A DNA stretch of 7,854 bases from Hyphomicrobiales bacterium (GTDB lineage Bacteria; Pseudomonadota; Alphaproteobacteria; Rhizobiales; Xanthobacteraceae). The DNA lies in the NCBI GenBank assembly GCA_017304505.1, contig JAFKKQ010000069.1:1-7854 (forward strand). The letters run 5' to 3'. Under the pieces are notes generated by a model. It worked only from the letters and a program-made list of their open reading frames with translations. It did not search any database and had not been told where the DNA came from. Positions 1-6,712 of this stretch are shown here, in pieces. How positions within the stretch are numbered: the first letter of the stretch is position 1; each line of letters opens with the position of its first letter. The position numbers and the translations under genes are program-made.

Positions 1-337
1 TCGACTGGCGCAACGACGGCGCGAAGTGGGGCGGAGTCGCCGACGTGCTCGATCCCAAACTGCAAACCGCGATCACCGAACTGTTGATCGTCTGGGCGGA
101 CTGCGAGGAGCCGCCGCCGCGCGGTGTCACCGGCACGCCTTCCGTTCGACAAATCTCTATCGCCCGTTCGGCTTCCTCTATCGTTCGTGGCGTGACCACG
201 CCCAACGGCAGGATCTGGTAGTGGGAAGCATCGGTGGCATAGCGCCCACGGCTGAAGCGGTCGAAATGCACGCCGCCACCGATCTCGGCCTTAAGCCGCC
301 GCTCCAATCCCGGCATCCGCCGCTCGGCCACGACCAT
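1..337 (-). pseudogene. N-terminal part of a FAD-linked (GlcD/Dld-like, FAD + Fe-S type) oxidase, probably broken
   Basis: Reading the minus strand from ATG at 337 gives a frame open to the left edge (about 112 codons). Residues about 10-86 match, from memory, the N-terminus of large flavoprotein 2-hydroxyacid oxidases that fuse an FAD-binding PCMH domain to an Fe-S domain. Visible marks are FDRFSRGRYATDASHYQ (residues 25-41), the GVVTPRT strand (46-52), a helix rich in Glu/Ala, and the flavin pyrophosphate loop PRGGGSSQ (72-79). The usual continuation (xxLVVDxSKxLNR) is absent: after N85 (bases 83-85) the frame reads Ser/Thr/Pro-rich sequence without family character. The pyrophosphate loop region is also slightly off, with Ser-Ala where the family usually has Cys-Gly. 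No good ribosome binding site precedes 337; ATG at 316 or GTG at 394 are alternatives. It is divergent from the aminotransferase at 540. Family assignment of the N-terminal part is fairly sure; calling it broken is an inference, since the window ends here. Confidence 0.6.
3..85 (+). other. Possible fragment of an unidentified plus-strand reading frame
   Basis: In the frame starting at base 3 the first 28 codons translate to a normally composed polypeptide (DWRNDGAKWGGVADVLDPKL and a following helix-like segment), with about four fifths G/C at third positions. The frame then runs antisense through the oxidase remnant and stops at TAG 219-221. I do not recognise the family. The wobble positions of this frame coincide with those of the minus-strand oxidase frame, so third-position bias alone cannot tell which strand codes. 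The case rests on composition only. It could be the interrupted 3' part of another gene that was joined to the oxidase remnant. Confidence 0.2.
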
Positions 338-481
338 CTCCCACTGCCCAACATGGAATCCTTCCGCGTCAGTCCAAGACCGATGCGGCCGCACCCTGGA
401 TGCATCTGTTTAGGCTGACATGACAATAGGGATAACACGCACCGGAATGGGCTTGACCGCGGTGCAACATTCCGGTTCAAC

Positions 482-503
482 GCCCTGGCTGGGCCCCCAG
501 GGC
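482..503 (+). promoter_or_regulatory. Hairpin in the leader of the aminotransferase gene
   Basis: A perfect 7-bp inverted repeat (GCCCTGG at 482-488, CCAGGGC at 497-503) with an 8-base loop lies 36 bases before the ATG at 540. A nested alternative pairing, CTGGG with CCCAG (489-500), is also possible. There is no T-run after it, so it is not a standard terminator. It may be a leader structure or operator, or a chance product of high GC. Confidence 0.25.
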
Positions 504-539
504 CCTTAAAGAACAATCCAGCCGCCATAGGAGCCGTCG

Positions 540-1748
540 ATGGCCCAGAACTCCACGCGCCCGGTTGGGCGCCATTTCCTGCAAATTCCGGGGCCGAGCC
601 CACTCCCCGATCGTGTGATGCGCGCGATCGACAATCCGATCATCGACCATCGCGGTCCGGAATTCGCCAAGCTGGCCAAGCGCTGCTTCGACGGCATCAA
701 GACGATCTTCAAGACCACCAACCCGGTCATCATCTACACCGCCACCGGCACGGGCGCTTGGGAAGCCGCACTGGTCAACACGCTGTCGCCCGGCGACCGC
801 GTGCTGATGGCCGAAACCGGCCAGTTCTCCTCGCTGTGGAAGAAGATGGCGGAGAACCTGGGCCTCAAGCCCGAGTTCATTCCGACCGACTGGCGCACCG
901 GCGCCGATCCGAGCGCGGTCGAGGCTTATCTGCGCAAGGACACCAACAAGGAGATCAAGGCGGTCTGCGTGCTGCACAACGAGACCTCCACCGGCTGCCT
1001 GACCTCGATCAAGGACATCCGCAAGGCCATCGATGCGGCCGGACACCCGGCGCTGCTGATGGTGGACACCATCTCGTCGCTCGCTTCGGCCGACTATCGC
1101 CACGACGAATGGGGCGTCGACGTCAGTGTCGGCGGTGCACAGAAGGGCCTGATGCTGCCGCCCGGCATGTCGTTCAACGCGGTGAGCGACAAGGCGCTGG
1201 CCGCCAACAAAACCGCAAAGCTGCCAAAGTCGTTCTTCTCGTGGCAGGAAATGATCAACATGGGCAAGCAGGGCTTCTTCCCCTACACGCCCGCGACACA
1301 GATGCTGTACGGCCTCGCCGTCGGCATCGACATGCTGCACGAGGAAGGCCTCGACAACGTGTTCGCACGCCACGACCGCCTCGGCGAGGCGACGCGGCGC
1401 GCGGCGCGCGCCTGGGGTCTCGACATCCTGTGCAAGGATCCGAAATTCCACTCGCCGACCATCACCGCCGTACTGCTGCCGGAAGGCCACAACGCCGACC
1501 AGTTCCGCAGCCTGGCGCTGGAGCACTTCAACATCTCCTACGGCGCGAGCTTCGGTCCTTACGCCGGCAAGTATTTCCGCATCGGCCACCTCGGCGACAT
1601 CAACGAAGGCACGCTGATCGGCGCGCTCGGCATCACCGAAATGGCGCTGGGCGTGGCCGGCATTCCGCACAAGAAGGGCGGCGTGCAGGCGGCGATGGAC
1701 TACCTCGTGTCCACGCACACCGGCGCCAAGCGCGCCGCGGCGGAGTAG
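540..1748 (+). CDS. sgaA: Serine-glyoxylate aminotransferase (class V, PLP-dependent)
   Basis: This 402-residue cytoplasmic enzyme belongs to the class V aminotransferases of the alanine/serine-glyoxylate family. It moves the amino group of serine (or alanine) to glyoxylate, giving glycine and hydroxypyruvate (or pyruvate), as in the serine cycle and C2 metabolism. The N-terminal segment with GPSPLPDRVM (18-27) and DHRGPEF (36-42) is typical. LHNETSTG (145-152) and MVDTISSLAS (174-183) carry the PLP-contacting residues, with D176 expected to pair with the pyridine nitrogen. The Schiff-base lysine is K202 in GGAQKGLMLPPG. R347 in YFRIGHLG is the expected carboxylate-binding arginine. Length is normal for the family (about 380-410). 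The start is supported by AGGAG at 529-533, six bases upstream. It is monocistronic here: a strong terminator follows and the next gene is convergent. The exact donor preference (serine versus alanine) cannot be fixed from sequence by eye. Confidence 0.93.
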   Translation: MAQNSTRPVGRHFLQIPGPSPLPDRVMRAIDNPIIDHRGPEFAKLAKRCFDGIKTIFKTTNPVIIYTATGTGAWEAALVNTLSPGDRVLMAETGQFSSLWKKMAENLGLKPEFIPTDWRTGADPSAVEAYLRKDTNKEIKAVCVLHNETSTGCLTSIKDIRKAIDAAGHPALLMVDTISSLASADYRHDEWGVDVSVGGAQKGLMLPPGMSFNAVSDKALAANKTAKLPKSFFSWQEMINMGKQGFFPYTPATQMLYGLAVGIDMLHEEGLDNVFARHDRLGEATRRAARAWGLDILCKDPKFHSPTITAVLLPEGHNADQFRSLALEHFNISYGASFGPYAGKYFRIGHLGDINEGTLIGALGITEMALGVAGIPHKKGGVQAAMDYLVSTHTGAKRAAAE

Positions 1749-1830
1749 TTCAGAACTGGTCGAAACGCGCGAGCCGCTGCGCGATTTGGCTGACCGGGCA
1801 AGCCCACCACGACGGCATTGCAACAACGAC

Positions 1831-1868
1831 AAAGGCCGCCGACAGGACATGTCGGCGGCCTTTGTTTT
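1831..1868 (+). terminator. Strong Rho-independent terminator after the aminotransferase gene
   Basis: A perfect 13-bp stem (1831-1843 with 1851-1863) around a 7-base loop is very GC-rich in its middle and can be extended by the pairs C1830-G1864 and A1829-T1865. It is followed by TTTT at 1865-1868. It lies 82 bases after the aminotransferase stop. It also lies beyond the end of the convergent FecR-domain gene; on the minus strand the tail reads GTCGTTGTTG, a weaker T-tract, so partial two-way function is possible. Confidence 0.9.
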
Positions 1869-1906
1869 GACCAGCCATTCGATACGATCGCCAAAACATC
1901 AGCGTG

Positions 1907-2683
1907 CTAATTAATCAAATTATTATACGGCGGACAGTAGTGCTGTATCGGTGGCGGCGGCTGCAAGGCATGCTGGATGATGCCATTGAGCTGGTCGATC
2001 TGCCCGACATTCGTATATGGCAACCCGTTGTCCCGCGGCTCGCCGTCGAAGTACCAGCCATAGAGCGGAAACGTGACCTGCGCACCGGTATTGAGGATGG
2101 TCCCATCCCAGGCGACCGGACCGGTCGCGCCACCGCCCACGGCGAAGACGAAGGCGGTGCCGGGTTTGTAGAGCGAATAAGTCTTGCCGTTCACCGTCAT
2201 GGTCAGCGCGCCTTCGACGAGGATGACGGTGACCTTGCCGTCCGCCACGATAAGATCGACGATCGTGCCGCGCACACCCAACGTCCCGACCGGAGTCTTG
2301 ATGACGTAGTGGCGCGGGTCCTGCGATCCCGTCACGAAGCGGAATGCGCCCTGCACCGCGTTCAACACGACCTGACCGGTGCCCTTGGACGGATTGTAGA
2401 CAAAGCGATCAAGCGTCAGTTCTGCGCGCGGGCCGATGGTCAGCGATGTCTTGTCGAGGAACAGGACCTGAGCCGTGCTCTCGGCTCCGGTGCGAATGTG
2501 CTCATTGCTGAACAGGTCGTTGCCGACCGCGATCTGTTGCGCGTTCGCGCCGGACACGCGCTTCACGTCGTTCTTGACGGCGGAAGCAACACCGATCTTC
2601 GGTGTGGCCGCCTGCACGCTTAACGTGAGGAGCGGCAAAGCGAGAACGGCCATCAGAATGCGATTCGCAATACGCTTGGTCAT
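1907..2683 (-). CDS. Secreted FecR-domain protein
   Basis: The 258-residue product begins with a Sec signal peptide: basic MTKRIANR, a hydrophobic stretch to about residue 22, and likely cleavage after VQA (25). A FecR-type domain spans about residues 45-165. It shows GNDLFSNEHIRTG, a beta-rich segment ending LTLDRFVYNP, and the family-typical VQGAFRFVTG (110-119) and TPVGTLGVRGT (130-140) blocks. The C-terminal 90 residues are less conserved, with a Gly-rich stretch (183-188), PPPP (242-245) and a lone Cys250. Classical FecR is a membrane-bound anti-sigma regulator; this protein has no cytoplasmic N-terminal domain and no sigma-factor gene beside it, so it probably acts in the periplasm or outside the cell. 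It diverges from the TPR/beta-barrel gene at 2863, which suggests a shared role. A GTGGGG stretch about six bases upstream of the ATG is a weak ribosome binding site. Domain call is firm; function is unknown. Confidence 0.82.
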   Translation of the reverse strand: MTKRIANRILMAVLALPLLTLSVQAATPKIGVASAVKNDVKRVSGANAQQIAVGNDLFSNEHIRTGAESTAQVLFLDKTSLTIGPRAELTLDRFVYNPSKGTGQVVLNAVQGAFRFVTGSQDPRHYVIKTPVGTLGVRGTIVDLIVADGKVTVILVEGALTMTVNGKTYSLYKPGTAFVFAVGGGATGPVAWDGTILNTGAQVTFPLYGWYFDGEPRDNGLPYTNVGQIDQLNGIIQHALQPPPPIQHYCPPYNNLIN

Positions 2684-2862
2684 GTCGACCCCACTTGGCT
2701 CTCCATACTATAGTCTGCCCCAGAACCGCCGACTGTTACCGATTTGCATCACCCCCTAGAATAAGTTTACCGGATTTTAATGGAGTGGGGGTTGCCGGAT
2801 GCCCACGGCCTGAATCTCTGCTTTAGTTGCGGTGTGTAAGTAGTAACAGTTGAGAAAAGCCG
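2684..2862. promoter_or_regulatory. Divergent promoter region between the FecR-domain and TPR/barrel genes
   Basis: This 179-bp spacer is visibly richer in A/T than the flanking genes. ACTATAGT at 2707-2714 offers TATAGT as a -10-like element for the minus-strand gene, about 24 bases from its ATG, though no convincing -35 lies at the right distance. Two near-identical direct repeats occur: TTACCGATTT (2736-2745) and TTACCGGATTTT (2767-2778), 31 bases apart start to start, close to three helical turns. ACCCCC (2751-2756) and GGGGGT (2787-2792) form a wider inverted pair. These could be operator sites controlling both genes; that is inference. Confidence 0.45.
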
Positions 2863-4068
2863 ATGAATCCGGGGCTGTATTTCAGCGGACTTCGTAGGGC
2901 GGCACTCGCTATTACCGTGCTGGCCGGTGCTTTTATTGTCCCGGCAACCGGCGGCAACGCGGCCGCCGACGAGCTCGACTCCCTCTACTCAAGCGTCATC
3001 CGACGGCCCAACGATTCCGAATTAAATCTGCGGTTCGCACAACTCGCCGAAAACGCGGGCAAGCTGCGCTGGGCCTTGTCCGCTTACGAGCGCATCACGC
3101 TTAACGATCCGAATAACATCGAAGCGCGGCAGGGATTGCAGCGCATCCGCCGCAAGCTGCAGCCCAGCACCACGCTGCTCACCGTGCAACTCGGCGCACA
3201 GTACGAGTCGAACCCGAACTATTACATCGGCCCCCGCCGCTCGGAGCTGCAGATGCTCGGCTCGGCCGTGCTACTGGACGAGCGCGCGTTCAACGGCATG
3301 CGCTGGCGCACCAATGCATTGGCGGCAGGCGTCGTCCACCAGCACGAGGATCAACTCAACTACGGCATTCTCGGCGGCGACACCGGCCCGGTGCTGGACG
3401 CCTTCGCCGGCTGGTCGTTCCGCCCGGCGATCGGCGGAAACGTCTCTTATTTCGACGACCGCTTCTACTACGGCGAGGGCGCCCTGAGCGGAACGTTCGA
3501 GAGCATCTTGCAGGGTATGTATCGCTCCGTGACCGTCCGCGGCGCGTACCGGTCCTACGGCGACTTCTTCCCGTCGCAGGAAGGCTTCTATGTCGAGGCG
3601 CGAGGCAAGCTCGCCGTGCCGGGCGTGATTGGGCCGGGCAGCGTCGCCATCATCTCGCCGTGGGTGCTGTGGAGCGATATCTCCGGCGTGTCGTCGGTCG
3701 TGGTCCCGATCGTCACCGAGTTGCAACCCGGCGCCTACATGGAATGGGGTGGCCGCTTTGAGATCATTCGCAGCCTTACAAGCTGGATGGTCGCGGGCCT
3801 CAACATCAGCGCCAGCCAGCGCGACTACCGCACCGACATCGTCGTCGCCACCGGCGACAAGAGAAGCGACACGATCATCAGCCCCGGCGCATCGCTCACC
3901 TTCCCGAACCTGTTCGCCTACCAGACCGACCTTCGCCTCGACTACCGCTACATCACGGACCGGTCGAACGACGCGACGAAGCGCTTCAACGATCATATCG
4001 TGACAGCGTCGGTCATCACGCGCTTCGATCCGACAGCACCGCCGCCGTGGGCCATAGCGGGACGGTAA
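2863..4068 (+). CDS. TPR-containing outer-membrane beta-barrel protein
   Basis: The 401-residue product starts with an N-terminal export signal: RR at 11-12, a hydrophobic run about 13-27, and plausible cleavage after NAAA (32-35). Residues about 37-98 form two TPR-like helical hairpins (SELNLRFAQLAENAGKLRWA and the YERITLNDPNNIEARQGL unit). From about residue 104 to the end the chain alternates aromatic and small residues in short strands with many Tyr/Phe/Trp and Gly/Asp turns, as in transmembrane beta-barrels. The last strand, HIVTASVITRF (378-388), ends in Phe like outer-membrane protein C-termini, but a 13-residue Pro-rich tail follows. The TPR-plus-barrel layout resembles Slam/DUF560-like assembly or export proteins, without enough to assign it there. 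The start has only a weak purine-rich site (GAGAAAA). It is divergent from the FecR-domain gene, and the two may work together in the envelope. Confidence 0.72.
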   Translation: MNPGLYFSGLRRAALAITVLAGAFIVPATGGNAAADELDSLYSSVIRRPNDSELNLRFAQLAENAGKLRWALSAYERITLNDPNNIEARQGLQRIRRKLQPSTTLLTVQLGAQYESNPNYYIGPRRSELQMLGSAVLLDERAFNGMRWRTNALAAGVVHQHEDQLNYGILGGDTGPVLDAFAGWSFRPAIGGNVSYFDDRFYYGEGALSGTFESILQGMYRSVTVRGAYRSYGDFFPSQEGFYVEARGKLAVPGVIGPGSVAIISPWVLWSDISGVSSVVVPIVTELQPGAYMEWGGRFEIIRSLTSWMVAGLNISASQRDYRTDIVVATGDKRSDTIISPGASLTFPNLFAYQTDLRLDYRYITDRSNDATKRFNDHIVTASVITRFDPTAPPPWAIAGR

Positions 4069-4102
4069 TCGCGGTCTGATCGACCGGCGTTGCGCCCCGC
4101 TG

Positions 4103-5077
4103 CTATTGCGGCTGGATGCCGGCGTCCTTGACGACCCTCGCCCATTTGACGATTTCCGAGGCAAGAAACGCCTTCATCTCGTCCGGCGTGCTGGTGCGCG
4201 GCTCGATCGCCACGGCCTGCAGCCGGTCACGCACATCGGGCCGCTTCAGGTAAGGCATGAGCACGCCGTTGAGCTTGTCGACGATCGGCTGCGGTGTGCC
4301 CGCGCGGACCACCACCGAGAACCAGCCGTTGGCGGAATATCCCGGCAGGCCGGCCTCCGCGATGGTCGGAATCCCACGCATGGCCCGGATGCGGCTCGAT
4401 GACGTGACGCCGTAAGCCTTCAATTTTCCGTCCTGAATCAAGGCCATGCTGGCCGCAAGGTCGACCATCATCATCGGAACGCGCCCGGACACCACGTCGG
4501 TCACAGCGGCCACGCTGCCGCGGTAAGGCACATGCTGCGCCTTGGCGTCGATCATCTTCAGGAACATTTCCATGAACAGATGGTGCGGCGTCGACGCACC
4601 CGAGGTGGCGTAGCTGATTTGGCCGTTCTTGCCCTTGATCAGCGCGATCAGGTCCGGCAGCGTCTTGGCGCCAAGCGACGGATTGGCGACCAGCGCGAAT
4701 TGTGCCGAGCCGACCAGCCCGACCGGCGCGAAATCCTTCACCGTGTCATAGGGCAGCTTTTTGAACACGCTCGGTCCGATGGCGAGCGTGGTGATCGGCG
4801 CAAGCAGCAGGTGATAGCCATCAGGCTCGCTGTGAGCGACGGCATTGGCTGCGATCTGCGTCGCCGCGCCCGGCCTGTTCTCGACGATAACCGGCTTGCC
4901 GAGCTTTTCGCTCAACTCCTGCGCCAGCATGCGCGCCAAAATGTCGGTACCGCCGCCCGCCGGAAACGGACAAAGAAGGGTGACGTTCCTCGCCGGATAA
5001 TCATCCGCCCGGCCGACCTGAGCATCGGCGACGATGAATCCGAGGCTAAGGCAGAGTACGATCGCAATTGCCCGCAT
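4103..5077 (-). CDS. Bug/TctC-type periplasmic solute-binding protein
   Basis: This 324-residue protein belongs to the Bug family of tripartite tricarboxylate transporter receptors, which bind small carboxylates in the periplasm. A signal peptide covers about residues 1-24 (cleavage near GRA before DDYPAR). Family marks in order are YPARNVTLLCPFPAGGGTD (27-45), ENRPGAA (66-72), the SEPDGYHLLLAP block (83-94), NPSLGAKTLPDLIAL (132-146), SYATSGASTPHHL (155-167), VPYRGSVAAVTDVVSGRVPM (183-202), GVTSSSR (223-229) and PTIAEAGLPGY (237-247). Length is normal (about 320). It sits 117 bases after boxB on the same strand, so it may be co-transcribed with the box genes. It is convergent with the barrel gene, 34 bases apart. 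No TctA/TctB membrane genes are visible. Ligand is unknown; an aromatic or other organic acid is a context-based guess. The start has a weak AAGG site. Confidence 0.9.
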   Translation of the reverse strand: MRAIAIVLCLSLGFIVADAQVGRADDYPARNVTLLCPFPAGGGTDILARMLAQELSEKLGKPVIVENRPGAATQIAANAVAHSEPDGYHLLLAPITTLAIGPSVFKKLPYDTVKDFAPVGLVGSAQFALVANPSLGAKTLPDLIALIKGKNGQISYATSGASTPHHLFMEMFLKMIDAKAQHVPYRGSVAAVTDVVSGRVPMMMVDLAASMALIQDGKLKAYGVTSSSRIRAMRGIPTIAEAGLPGYSANGWFSVVVRAGTPQPIVDKLNGVLMPYLKRPDVRDRLQAVAIEPRTSTPDEMKAFLASEIVKWARVVKDAGIQPQ

Positions 5078-5106
5078 GGCCTTGTCCGTCCGTTGTCGCG
5101 CGTATG

Positions 5107-5133
5107 CTAGGCCTCCTCGGAGGCGGTGCCTAG
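5107..5133 (-). promoter_or_regulatory. Hairpin between boxB and the solute-binding protein gene
   Basis: GCCTCC (5111-5116) pairs with GGAGGC (5119-5124) around a very short loop, and CTAGGC (5107-5112) can alternatively pair with GCCTAG (5128-5133). No T-run follows on the minus strand, so this is not a clear terminator. It lies about 30 bases upstream of the receptor ATG and 60 bases after boxB. It could be an attenuator-like or mRNA-processing structure, or an operator. Confidence 0.3.
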
Positions 5134-5194
5134 GACGTGGCAGGCAACGGCAAGCCGTAACGACAAGTCGTGCGGCGGAAAACGGATCGCGGAT

Positions 5195-6643
<1,449 letters not shown>

Positions 6644-6712
6644 CGCACGCTCCCTTGATCCGTTTCGCGGCGCCGTCATGCCGGTTTGGCAAGCGATGAC
6701 AGCGGCCAGCCT

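Noticed and set aside
26..418. Plus-strand frame of 130 codons at the left edge
   Set aside because: Arg/His/Pro-rich shadow of the minus-strand oxidase N-terminus; no ribosome binding site or family match.
477..1850. Open frame of 457 codons on the minus strand opposite the aminotransferase gene
   Set aside because: The sense strand encodes a complete aminotransferase with all catalytic residues; the antisense product is low-complexity Arg/Val/Gly-rich and runs through the terminator.
758..1870. Open frame of 370 codons on the plus strand inside the aminotransferase gene
   Set aside because: It is a +1 shadow frame, extremely Arg/Gly-rich, that reads through the terminator hairpin.
1904..2623. 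Plus-strand frame of 239 codons opposite the FecR-domain gene
   Set aside because: The minus strand has a signal peptide and FecR motifs; the plus-strand product has no recognisable features.
4072..4086. Small hairpin CGGTC/GACCG between the convergent barrel and receptor genes
   Set aside because: Only five base pairs and no T-run; too weak to call a terminator.
3271..4164. Open frame of 297 codons on the minus strand opposite the barrel gene
   Set aside because: It is an antisense shadow overlapping two genes, with no recognisable domain and skewed Arg/Ala/Val composition.
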